Source of the DNA: Pirellulaceae bacterium
GTDB lineage: Bacteria; Planctomycetota; Planctomycetia; Pirellulales; Pirellulaceae
Assembly: GCA_018402565.1 (NCBI GenBank)
Contig: JAGYIQ010000002.1
Span: 124,001 to 188,000 of the forward strand
Reading direction: 5' to 3'
Length of the DNA: 64,000 nucleotides
Shown here one piece after another: positions 57,808 to 64,000 of this stretch; the first letter of the stretch is position 1; the number at the start of each line of letters is the position of its first letter. A program made the position numbers and the translations under genes. Below the pieces are notes generated by a model, which saw nothing but the letters and a program-made list of their open reading frames with translations, was not told where the DNA came from and made no database searches.

Positions 57808-58293
57808 CTATCCCCTCCCAGCTTTGAAGCTCTCGGCGGTGATAACTTCGCAGTCATCCGAGAAAATCCCCAGCCGATGGTCGCCCATGTCTTGGCCGGC
57901 GAAACCATCCAAGAACCGCAGCAGCCCTCGACGATCCGCCGCCGTGGGTCCCCAGTTTGGGGATAGCAGCTCGACCAGTTGCGAGCCTAAAAACACTCCA
58001 ACCCGTAGCGGACACTCGCGGTAGTGCTCCTGGAGCAGCCGGCGATAGATCCGCCTCAGCTCCCCGGTTTGCAGATCGACAACCCGCAGCTGGTAGCGGG
58101 ATCGCCGCAGCATCGGCCGAGCCTGGAATTGTTCGATGGTCAGTGGATGCCGGACCGTGTCGCGGACCCCGAGCAGCTCGAACCGATGGGACCGCCACTC
58201 GAGGGGTGCGGTAACTTTTGTGCTGGTCGGGTACTGGTCGATCAGAATCGTCGGAAGATTGACGGCCGTTTGGGCCTGGTGCTTGATCGCCAT
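57808..58293 (-). CDS. element protein, paralogue 1 of an unknown family
   Basis: 161 residues. The core VRHPLTIEQFQARPMLRRSRYQLRVVDL...YRRLLQEHYRECPLRVGVFLGSQLVELLSP (broken here) is shared with the protein at 59856-60362. Common positions include PLTxEQF, RRSRY or RERSRY, YRxL, PLxVGxFxGxxLxExLxPxWG and GQxxGDxxxGI. The fold looks alpha/beta with many Arg. I do not recognise the family. It is translated just ahead of the M41-like gene (3-bp gap). Confidence 0.65.
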   Translation of the reverse strand: MAIKHQAQTAVNLPTILIDQYPTSTKVTAPLEWRSHRFELLGVRDTVRHPLTIEQFQARPMLRRSRYQLRVVDLQTGELRRIYRRLLQEHYRECPLRVGVFLGSQLVELLSPNWGPTAADRRGLLRFLDGFAGQDMGDHRLGIFSDDCEVITAESFKAGRG

Positions 58294-58507
58294 GATAGGC
58301 TCGCTTTCTCGGCGGTTTCCCGCACGAATCCCAGCCCGGGCGCGGAAGTGCCTCTAAGGCCAGCAATATGGCCTTGGCGGGCCTCACGGCTTCGCCACAC
58401 TGCAGCGCCCGGACTGGGGCTCGGTATTGCTTTCTTGAGAGTTGCTGGCCGTTGCCGGCCTTTTGGAGACTTGTCACGGTAACAGATCGCAGCAGCCGAC
58501 GCAACAA

Positions 58508-58760
58508 CGAATCGAGGGACCTGGTCGCTTCAGTGCTCGAGGGGTCCGCAGCTGTCGCGGCCTCCTGGCCTAGCTGGTTGCTCGTTTTCAGGGCGCAAAT
58601 TTGCGCTCTGAAACGATCGCGGTTTCCCGATCAGAATCGAGGGACCTGGTCGCCTGGGTTTCAAGTCGCAAATTTGCGGTTTGAACGGTCCCCGGTTTCC
58701 CGTGGTGGTAATTTTACGCCCACGGGGAAACCACGGCTCCCGCTTGACACGGTCGATGGA
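58508..58760. repeat. repeated palindromes with GCAAATTTGC core
   Basis: GAATCGAGGGACCTGGTCGC occurs at about 58508 and 58634. After each copy comes a palindrome with core CGCAAATTTGCG or GCGCAAATTTGCGC flanked by TTCA/TGAA (58586-58611 and about 58659-58684), then CGGTTTCCCG. A third inverted pair, GTTTCCCGTGG/CCACGGGGAAAC, lies at about 58698-58735. The area has no credible gene and looks like a binding-site array, an origin or a recombination region. Confidence 0.55.
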
Positions 58761-59125
58761 GTAGGCGCGACTATTGCCGGTCCCCTTCCCGCCCTTTGCT
58801 GGTGTTACATCGTGACACTTGTCCCGAATGGTCCTGCCTTTACTTCGCTTGTCACCACCTGGCTGTTCAACCATCGCCTCCCGAAACATCGCCAACGCTT
58901 CGGGATCTTCCTTTATCACGGCTTCAACCTTCTTTGGATCTTCGCCCCAGCCGCGAATCGGTTCTTCCCCACGCCGGCCGTCTTGGCTGATTCCTTGCGT
59001 GTGTCTAAACCCTTTGGCAATTCTGCCGAATGGTTTTTCTTCCTCCCCCTGCCACCACTTCCGTCATCGCCTTTGCCTTTCTTCTGCCTTTCCTCAGCAA
59101 TCGGGTGAAGTATCGCCTCCCGCTT
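58737..59125 (-). pseudogene. frameshifted phage/plasmid DNA-binding-type gene
   Basis: Frame one reads KREAILHPIAEERQ, SGGRGRKKN, then GLDTRKESAKTAGVG and ends at a stop near 58940. Frame two continues with KKVEAVIKEDPEALAMFREA, later TIRDKCHDV and GNSRAYSIDRVKRE. Together they follow a known mobile-element architecture: a GGRGxKKN linker, an LDTRxxxAxxAGV helix-turn-helix and a terminal SRAYxxxRxxRE segment. A single-base shift near 58950 separates them, and no intact 5' end is found. The region 59126-59305 beyond it shows no gene. Confidence 0.5.
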
Positions 59126-59305
59126 CCTGGCAAGGGCTCCCGCTTGACCTGGTCGCCCATCATCCCATCAAGAGAATCACCCGCAGGACCGCCGCCTTTT
59201 TGGCCGCCTCGCTGCCTGGCTCCGCGTCTCCCGCCTCCTGGGGTGCGTCCCCCTGTGTGGAGACCTCTGTGGGTCCGCTCGCGTCCTGGCTCGATTCTGG
59301 GGGTG

Positions 59306-59749
59306 CTACGCTGCCCATCGTCCGGCCCCTTTGGCCCGAGAACCGCGCGAGGGGTGCGGCAGCCTTTTCAGGATCGACCGGGGGAGCCCCATTGCCTCGA
59401 GGGTTTCCCGCAGCTCCGCGATAACTGCAGCGCGGCCCGACTCGGTCGCTGGCACCTGCCAGTGCCGCAGATCCCGCAGCTGCGATAGTGCGCCGATCAG
59501 GCTGTAGTTCATCCCCAGCAAAACCAGATCGACCAACGCCGCGTCAGAATCGCGGAACGTCGCGAGATCCTGGCCCAGTGATTCAAGAATGCGACCAGCT
59601 CGCTCGACACTTGCCGGCCTGGTCCAGCGCCAGGACTCAATGTCCAACCCCATGGCAATCTCGAGCCGAGCATAGCCGGCCTGCAAAACCAGCTCGAGGG
59701 ATCGCGGCTTTGATCGCTTGGCTCGGTCGCGTGTGATTGTCTGACTCAT
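59306..59749 (-). CDS. element hypothetical protein, helical
   Basis: 147 residues from the ATG at 59749 (GAGGGCTGGGG upstream as ribosome binding site; the longer frame reads low-complexity DNA). The N-terminus is basic (TRDRAKRSKPRS), followed by predicted helices LELVLQAGYARLEIAMGL and AVIAELRETLEAMG and an Arg/Lys-rich tail. No recognised domain. A hairpin with a T-run lies in its leader. Confidence 0.6.
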   Translation of the reverse strand: MSQTITRDRAKRSKPRSLELVLQAGYARLEIAMGLDIESWRWTRPASVERAGRILESLGQDLATFRDSDAALVDLVLLGMNYSLIGALSQLRDLRHWQVPATESGRAAVIAELRETLEAMGLPRSILKRLPHPSRGSRAKGAGRWAA

Positions 59750-59786
59750 CCCCAGCCCTCGAGATCCTGGTGGCCAGAATGGCCAG

Positions 59787-59836
59787 AAAAAAGGGAGGGG
59801 ACCGGCCGTCGAATGGCGCAACGACAACCGGCCCCC
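59787..59836 (-). terminator. hairpin plus T-run between element genes
   Basis: GGGGACCGGCCGTCG (59797-59811) pairs imperfectly with 59822-59836, followed on the minus strand by six T. It lies 20 bp after the stop of the paralogue 2 gene and in the leader of the next one. A similar hairpin recurs at 61026-61063. Confidence 0.55.
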
Positions 59837-59855
59837 ATCCCCAAACCAACCTGCA

Positions 59856-60362
59856 TCAGTACGACGCGCCCGGCAGATTCGCGTGGTCCTCGGCGTAGAT
59901 CCCCGGTTGAAGGTCGCCAAAATTTTGGCCCTTCAGTGCCTTGGCAAAGGCTGCCAAATGCAAACGCTCCTTCTCAGTCGATCCCCAGACCGGCTCGAGG
60001 GTTTCGATCAGAGTGCGACCGCGGAACAGCCCAACCTTCAAAGGCGACCGAAAAAACTTCTTGAACAGCAGCCGATAATAGACGTGCTTTTCCGTGTAGT
60101 CGTTTTCATCGAAAAAAGTCAGGACATAGCGCGAACGCTCCCGCAGTGGGTTAGCGATGAATTGCTCGAGGGTCAACGGCCGCTCCTGCAAGTCGCGGAC
60201 CCGCAGAACCTCGCCCTGTACCTGCTCCCAATCGCCGATGGTGTGAACCGTCGCGGTCTTGGCGTAGCTGTCGCGTAACGTGGGTGCCAACCAGTTGGGC
60301 AACGCCTCTCGACGGAGGGTTAATGATTGCATTGCCTTTTGTTTCATAGCCGCCGTTGTCAT
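59856..60362 (-). CDS. element protein, paralogue 2 of an unknown family
   Basis: 168 residues from the ATG at 60362. RPLTLEQFIANPLRERSRYVL, then YYRLLFKKFFRSPLKVGLF, LIETLEPVWGSTEKERLHL and GQNFGDLQPGIYAED line up with the protein at 57808-58293 over about 120 residues. Two diverged copies in one element suggest a duplicated or paired function. The family is not one I know. Confidence 0.65.
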   Translation of the reverse strand: MTTAAMKQKAMQSLTLRREALPNWLAPTLRDSYAKTATVHTIGDWEQVQGEVLRVRDLQERPLTLEQFIANPLRERSRYVLTFFDENDYTEKHVYYRLLFKKFFRSPLKVGLFRGRTLIETLEPVWGSTEKERLHLAAFAKALKGQNFGDLQPGIYAEDHANLPGASY

Positions 60363-60421
60363 CGTTTTTTGCCTTTGTGTGAAAATGTCCCAACCGCCTG
60401 GCCAACGTGGCCGATGGTGTC

Positions 60422-61003
60422 CTACTTGGCCGAACCGATCGCTGCGTTCCACTCTTGGCCGATCCGCTGGCGGATTGCCTCGCGGTTTTGCCGATGGTGC
60501 GACTGCTCGGACTGTGCCGCGTCCAGCTCATCGCGTACTGCCTCGAGTCGCTCGCGTGCTGGTTGGACCGAGACATGCAGCGCGGCCGACTTCGCGAACC
60601 TGGCCTCGGCGTTTAGCGGGTTGTGGTCGATCAGTCGCTCCCCGCCTGGTAGTCGGATGGTCTCGGGTCCGCAGCCGGCCTCGATCATTATCGCCTTCGC
60701 CTTCTCGATTGCCTCCGCGTGTGCGGCCGCGGCATCTGCGAACTTGGCCTCGAGCCCGTCGATGGTGCCTTGGGTGCTGGCAACAAGATCATTCGCCAGA
60801 CGGCCGGCAGCCCGATAAAGATCGACGATAGCCGCGCGGGTTGCCTGGTACTTTCGGACCAGCTGCTCGGTCGGCTTCTCGCTGTTCCACAAATCCGCGT
60901 AGATCTCGGTGGCTTCTTGCTCCGCGTTTTCGATCTCGGTGGCCAGCTGCTCGAGTCGCTCCCGCGGGTCGATCTCGGTGGGGGTGGATGATTTTTTTGC
61001 CAT
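60422..61003 (-). CDS. element coiled-coil protein
   Basis: 193 residues from the ATG at 61003 (MAKKSSTPTEIDPRERLEQL). Residues about 15-120 are Glu/Ala-rich helices with coiled-coil spacing (ATEIENAEQEATEIYADLW, DAAAAHAEAIEKAKA). A PETIRLPGGERLIDHNPLNAEA segment follows, then a second coiled coil. No recognised domain. A promoter, a palindrome and a leader hairpin precede it. Confidence 0.65.
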   Translation of the reverse strand: MAKKSSTPTEIDPRERLEQLATEIENAEQEATEIYADLWNSEKPTEQLVRKYQATRAAIVDLYRAAGRLANDLVASTQGTIDGLEAKFADAAAAHAEAIEKAKAIMIEAGCGPETIRLPGGERLIDHNPLNAEARFAKSAALHVSVQPARERLEAVRDELDAAQSEQSHHRQNREAIRQRIGQEWNAAIGSAK

Positions 61004-61025
61004 GGGTGCGCCTTTGCCGTTGGTG

Positions 61026-61063
61026 AAAAAAGGGGGGACCGGAAAATGACCTAACCGGCCCCT
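61026..61063 (-). promoter_or_regulatory. leader hairpin with T-run (possible attenuator)
   Basis: GGGGGGACCGG (61032-61042) pairs with CCGGCCCC (about 61055-61062), followed on the minus strand by TTTTTT. It lies between the putative promoter at 61103-61130 and the start at 61003, so it would act inside the leader rather than after a gene. Confidence 0.4.
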
Positions 61064-61102
61064 CGAGCAGGTCTCGCCCAACCTGCATTCCCTGCATCTG
61101 TA

Positions 61103-61130
61103 ATCGTAGCGAAATACAATCGAGGCTCAA
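61103..61130 (-). promoter_or_regulatory. putative promoter of the coiled-coil gene
   Basis: On the minus strand TTGAGC (61125-61130) and TACGAT (61103-61108) are 16 bp apart in AT-rich DNA, about 100 bp before the start at 61003. Confidence 0.4.
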
Positions 61131-61146
61131 CAGAACAATTCACCAA

Positions 61147-61165
61147 TACCGCGGGAACCGCGGTA
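61147..61165. promoter_or_regulatory. perfect dyad TACCGCGG-GAA-CCGCGGTA
   Basis: Perfect 8-bp inverted repeat with a 3-bp spacer, 17 bp upstream of the putative -35 box of the coiled-coil gene. Its size and place suit a regulator binding site. The remaining 61166-61405 shows no gene. Confidence 0.5.
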
Positions 61166-61405
61166 AAAGTTTCAATAAAAAAAGCGAGCGAGTTTGTATA
61201 AGATTTTGGCTTATCCCTCTGGGGTCCCCCGTCAGAAAACCCAAAAAAGGACCCGCTCGGTTTTCCGGCCGGCCTGGTCGCCCTGGCTCCTGGCTCCTGG
61301 CTCGCTCGCTCGCTGCGTCTCGGTGTGCTGTCCGACTCTCGAGCCCGATCGACCGCAGCGCTCGCCTAATGGCCTCCCCGCGTCCCTGGTGCCTTTTCGT
61401 GACGA

Positions 61406-61873
61406 TCAAAATAGGTCACGAAATAGATCAAAAACCACTTGAGTCTCGACATACTGACGCCCATCGCCTTTTGGCATCTCGTACGGTCCCAGCTCTTCTA
61501 GTGTTTTCGTGACCACCTCGCGAGTAACTGCGTCAACTTCAGGAGATAAAGGATCATTAAACAGCCTCGCGTACTCAGCCCATTTATGACCAGTCGCGGT
61601 GTAATGGTTGGCTAGCGATACCATTAACGACATCGCCCGTAAGCCGTGCGCCAATTCTTCAGCGTTGGCAAACATGAACTCCCGTTGCACAATCTCCCAC
61701 AATCGACGACGCAACTGTAACCAACTAGGAATCTCTGACCTTTGGCTTTTCTGTCGCTGCCGTTGTTGCCGCTTCCGTTCCGCTGCCGTCATGGCTTGAT
61801 CGCCTTTTGGCTTGCGCCCTTTTCGTGACTTGTTTGTGCTGTCACAAATTGCAGCCGACTTTGATTCTCTCAT
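61406..61873 (-). CDS. small element protein with basic AERKRQQRQRQ N-terminus
   Basis: 155 residues. The first 45 are strongly basic (GRKPKGDQAMTAAERKRQQR), a pattern common at the start of phage and mobile-element proteins. Then SWLQLRRRLWEIVQREFMFA and AEELAHGLRAMSLMVSLA are helices, followed by an acidic C-terminus. ATGs at 61873 and 61792 are both possible starts. Probably nucleic-acid binding; not a named family. Confidence 0.6.
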   Translation of the reverse strand: MRESKSAAICDSTNKSRKGRKPKGDQAMTAAERKRQQRQRQKSQRSEIPSWLQLRRRLWEIVQREFMFANAEELAHGLRAMSLMVSLANHYTATGHKWAEYARLFNDPLSPEVDAVTREVVTKTLEELGPYEMPKGDGRQYVETQVVFDLFRDLF

Positions 61874-61993
61874 TTCGATCCTTCCTCCGTTGCTTATTGG
61901 CCTGCCTCACTCGGCCGCCTCTCCTGTCGCTTCACTGCTCCGCGCTCGTCTCCGTCGCTCCTGGCCCCCGCCGTGGGGGTCTCCCGGCCTGGC

Positions 61994-62383
61994 TCAGTCG
62001 CCGTGGGTCTCGGTGTCGCCCTCGGTGTCGCAACTGCTCGAGGGGTCGATCAACTCCACTCGCATCGTGGGGGACCCGCAGCAGATCCGCACCCGAGCCC
62101 CCAGCAGCAGCCCCAGCCGGTTAGCCTCGGCTTGGATCTCCGCCGCTCCCGCGTCCGGCTCGGCCTCGAGTGCCAGTCGATCCCCGCAGCACCCCCAGCG
62201 CCCGAACAGAATCGAGCCCCGCAAAAAATCGACGACCAACTCCCGATCGCCAGTCCCGCGGAACCTGGCCCGCCGCACTTTGCCGGCCTCGATTGCCTCG
62301 CGGATTCTGACGACCAGCCAGCTCGGCCATTGGCCCACCTCGAGGGGTTCTGCCTGGTGTAGTTGCTCCGTCGCCTCGCTCAT
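61994..62383 (-). CDS. element hypothetical protein
   Basis: 129 residues starting MSEATEQLHQAEPLEVGQW. WLVVRIREAIEAGKVRRARF may be a helix, and RELVVDFLRGSILFG, VRICCGSPTMRVELI suggest strands. Two CC or CCG sites are present. No recognised domain. A perfect 14-bp palindrome lies 45 bp before the start. Confidence 0.5.
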   Translation of the reverse strand: MSEATEQLHQAEPLEVGQWPSWLVVRIREAIEAGKVRRARFRGTGDRELVVDFLRGSILFGRWGCCGDRLALEAEPDAGAAEIQAEANRLGLLLGARVRICCGSPTMRVELIDPSSSCDTEGDTETHGD

Positions 62384-62427
62384 CGCTCCGTGTCCTCCCT
62401 GGTTTGGTTTGCTCTTGGGTTTGCTCT

Positions 62428-62441
62428 TAGGTTTAAACCTA
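62428..62441. promoter_or_regulatory. 14-bp perfect palindrome TAGGTTTAAACCTA
   Basis: Lies 45 bp upstream of the start at 62383 in an otherwise gene-free 327-bp gap. The gap also holds three GGTCTTGGAC units (62535-62563) and two AACATCGTCG units (62571-62590). A likely operator. Confidence 0.4.
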
Positions 62442-62710
62442 TGTCAAACCGATCCGGTCCCGCGTCCCGGTCTGCCTGGTCATCGCGGAACAGTTCCGCA
62501 AAGTTCCGTTCCGTTCCCCGGTTCCCTCGGTCGGGGTCTTGGACGGTCTTGGACGGTCTTGGATTTCTCGAACATCGTCGAACATCGTCGAGCACCTCCC
62601 AGCTGGCTGTCGCGGTCGGCCTGGCCCCGCCGCAACCCTCCCCGAATCTGTCATTGGGTGCGTCAGCGTCAGCGAAAGACGCACGCAATGTTTCTGTACA
62701 TTCTGTATGT

Positions 62711-62809
62711 GGTGACATGGTGTCACCCCTAAATGTCGCAAATGTCACCCCTAGCTGTCGCAAATGTCACCCCTAGCAATCAGCTCTCGGTGACATGGTG
62801 TCACCCCTA
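62711..62809. repeat. iteron-like repeats (22-bp units)
   Basis: TGTCGCAAATGTCACCCCTAGC occurs twice in perfect tandem (62734-62755, 62756-62777). GGTGACATGGTGTCACCCCTA, itself a dyad (GGTGACA/TGTCACC), flanks it at 62711-62731 and 62789-62809. TGTCACCCCTA thus appears four times, spaced 22, 22 and 34 bp. Regular helical phasing next to replication-type genes is typical of plasmid or phage origins. Confidence 0.65.
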
Positions 62810-63111
62810 GGACGCCCCGTTATCTTGTAGGTCCTGGGAATACTGCCACGCTCCTGGCCTGTGACCTCTAGTGCTCCAATCGCAACTAGGTCGTCGATAG
62901 TCCTGACGGCCTGGCGTTTACTGATCCCAGCCGCGTCTGCTATTTGCTGGGAGGACGCGCGGAACTCTCCATTTGGCTTGGCGTGCCTCCAGCCGACCAG
63001 CAGCACAACGCGATGGGATAGACTCGGTAGGCGGTGTAGGACCTGGTCAACCAGCAGATTCAGCTGCTCGAACCTCATTCCCGATTTCTGCTTTGCGGTG
63101 GGTCGCTTCAT
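62773..63111 (-). CDS. winged-helix protein, replication-initiator or regulator type
   Basis: 112 residues. FEQLNLLVDQVLHRLPSL, then FRASSQQIADAAGISKRQAV (helix-turn-helix), RTIDDLVAIGALEV and a wing ERGSIPRTYKI form a winged-helix domain like those of phage replisome organisers and plasmid initiators. The iteron cluster overlaps its last codons. The ATG overlaps the helicase stop (ATGA), so the two are co-translated. Binding to the neighbouring iterons is a reasonable inference. Confidence 0.75.
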   Translation of the reverse strand: MKRPTAKQKSGMRFEQLNLLVDQVLHRLPSLSHRVVLLVGWRHAKPNGEFRASSQQIADAAGISKRQAVRTIDDLVAIGALEVTGQERGSIPRTYKITGRPRGDTMSPRADC

Positions 63112-64000
63112 TGGTCACCCCCGAACGGGTCGAACGCTGCGATTGTCCGGTGCGAAAACTCCATCCTTGGCTTGTCAAACTTGAGGGGAAAATCTTTCAT
63201 GGCCCCGTGGCGATTTTTGCAACACTCGAGCAGGACATCGGTAACGAAACTTTTACCTTCCGATTCTCCGTCCTCCTTGAGAACGTAGGCGGAGTCTAGG
63301 TTAAACTCGATTTCGCTCGACTCGCGGAAAGACGACAATCCCAGAGACTTCGACTCATAGCTCCCTTTTTCGCCTCGCTTGATCGCACTGATCGCCAGAA
63401 CGGACCAGCCGCCGTCAGCAAGCGAACGTAGCAGCGTCATCAGGTCGTCGATTCCGGCTCGCTTTTCAACGCCTGGTGGGGTGAACTTTTGCAAATAGTC
63501 AACAATCAATAGACCTGGTGGAGACTCTTGTAGCATCAGCAACTCGAGATAGCCGGCAGGGTCCACCACCTTTATCCTGGCGACAATGTCACGCATGTTC
63601 TCGAGGGCATCAATCGCCTTGCGTCTCTCCTCCGGCTCCATGTCGTTATGCCGCAGTTTCTTGTAGCTGATCCGCGTGTCGCGTGAAATGATCCGATTGA
63701 GAATGACATCGAAAGACGTGTCCGCTGGCGCGATGTACGCGATGAGTGACGGGTCCAGCTTCAACGCATCGAACGTAACTTGAAGGGCAAGGGCGGTTTT
63801 GCCTGCTCCTGGTGGCGCACCCAGCCCCATTATCAAACCTGGCCCGATTTCCAACCCCTCGAGGGCGGAGCAGGTCGGCAGCAACGGCCGCACTTTGCAG
63901 CTGGCAATCTCGACCAGTTTTCGGTCAAGCCACTCAACCCCAGAGCGGAGCCCCGTTGCTTTTGGCTCTGGCGTCGTTTGAGTCAACCGCGTCAACTTGC
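63108..64000 (-). CDS. DnaB-like replicative helicase domain protein (5' end uncertain)
   Basis: About 295 residues from a TTG at 63995; the frame is open to the window edge, so it may start further upstream. GLGAPPGAGKTALALQ (about residues 56-71) is Walker A, PPGLLIVDYLQKF near residue 160 is the DnaB-type Walker B, AISAIKRGEKG the sensor region, and LSSFRESSEIEFNLDSAYVL and CCKNRHG the C-terminal helicase motifs. The N-terminal primase-interaction domain of full DnaB is absent, as in many phage or element versions. Confidence 0.85.
   Translation of the reverse strand, partial: KLTRLTQTTPEPKATGLRSGVEWLDRKLVEIASCKVRPLLPTCSALEGLEIGPGLIMGLGAPPGAGKTALALQVTFDALKLDPSLIAYIAPADTSFDVILNRIISRDTRISYKKLRHNDMEPEERRKAIDALENMRDIVARIKVVDPAGYLELLMLQESPPGLLIVDYLQKFTPPGVEKRAGIDDLMTLLRSLADGGWSVLAISAIKRGEKGSYESKSLGLSSFRESSEIEFNLDSAYVLKEDGESEGKSFVTDVLLECCKNRHGAMKDFPLKFDKPRMEFSHRTIAAFDPFGGDQ

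Larger units (their letters stand above)
56953..64000. mobile_element. integrative element inserted in tRNA-Arg, left part
   Basis: From the tRNA break to the window end all genes lie on the minus strand and none has a housekeeping role. Phage/plasmid-type features occur together: iteron-like repeats, a winged-helix protein overlapping a DnaB-like helicase gene, an xxAERxRxxRxR small protein, a LDTRKESAKTAGVG-type decayed gene, two paralogues and repeated palindromes. No integrase, capsid or conjugation gene is seen, so phage, satellite or integrative plasmid cannot be separated. The right end is outside the window. 56953-57180 holds no gene, only a CAGGTGT/ACACCTG hairpin near 57080. Confidence 0.7.

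Noticed and set aside
58368..59108. 246-codon plus-strand frame
   Set aside because: It is antisense to the frameshifted gene and crosses the palindromic repeat array; its composition is not protein-like.
61140..61409. 89-codon frame on the minus strand
   Set aside because: Arg-rich, overlaps an operator-like dyad and the end of the next gene, and has no homology-like pattern.
62380..62763. Overlapping minus-strand frames of about 100-127 codons
   Set aside because: They begin inside the iterons and run through short tandem repeats; neither frame looks protein-like.

Overview
The window looks like a chromosomal segment of a planctomycete (Planctomycetota, probably Pirellulaceae-like), ending inside an integrated mobile element. 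The evidence is the GC-rich DNA with many stand-alone genes, a C-terminal fragment of a PVC-type heme-binding protein, a DUF11 surface protein with a huge Pro/Gly/Ala/Ser spacer, secreted BON-domain proteins, a membrane pseudokinase, a UDP-glucuronate decarboxylase, and families of short interspersed palindromic repeats. The assignment comes from gene content only, not from a marker gene.

Layout. 1-8.5 kb: end of a TPR-like protein, a metal-dependent hydrolase, glucose-6-phosphate isomerase, a GDSL-hydrolase remnant, and a 1585-residue secreted repeat protein carrying a serralysin-like module whose zinc histidines are all replaced. 8.8-20.8 kb: an SRAP protein (DNA-protein crosslink repair), a secreted TIM-barrel protein, then a minus-strand run of ppk, purQ and miaB, a 1216-residue pseudokinase and proA. 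21-27.5 kb: secreted hypothetical proteins, ribosomal protein L27 and two BON proteins. 28.9-38 kb: a metal locus with a 25-cysteine secreted protein, a TolC-like channel and a translationally coupled CusB/CusA-type RND pump. 38-42.3 kb: coaB, a DUF547/ArsS-like radical SAM pair, and UXS. 42.5-48.4 kb: a tight operon of circularly permuted ATP-grasp, alpha-E and transglutaminase/DUF2126 genes. 49.4-56.7 kb: an FG-GAP beta-propeller protein interrupted by one in-frame TGA, a DUF11 protein and a WD40-like secreted protein.

At 56.9 kb a tRNA-Arg(UCU) stops just after its anticodon loop. From there to the window end everything is minus-strand and of mobile-element type: a stand-alone FtsH-type (M41) peptidase domain, two paralogous proteins of unknown family, small helical proteins, a frameshifted DNA-binding-type gene, 22-bp iteron-like repeats, a winged-helix protein and a DnaB-like helicase. 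This reads as an integrative element with its own replication module, cut by the window edge. No integrase is visible.

Two families of MITE-like repeats punctuate the intergenic spaces: family 1 is about 118 bp with ends GGTTGATTTTTCC, and family 2 is about 142 bp with ends TAGTGCTTTGTCACA.

The observations most worth following are the in-frame TGA, which is followed by a hairpin compatible with a bacterial SECIS; the pseudo-serralysin; the tRNA-inserted element; and the MITE families.
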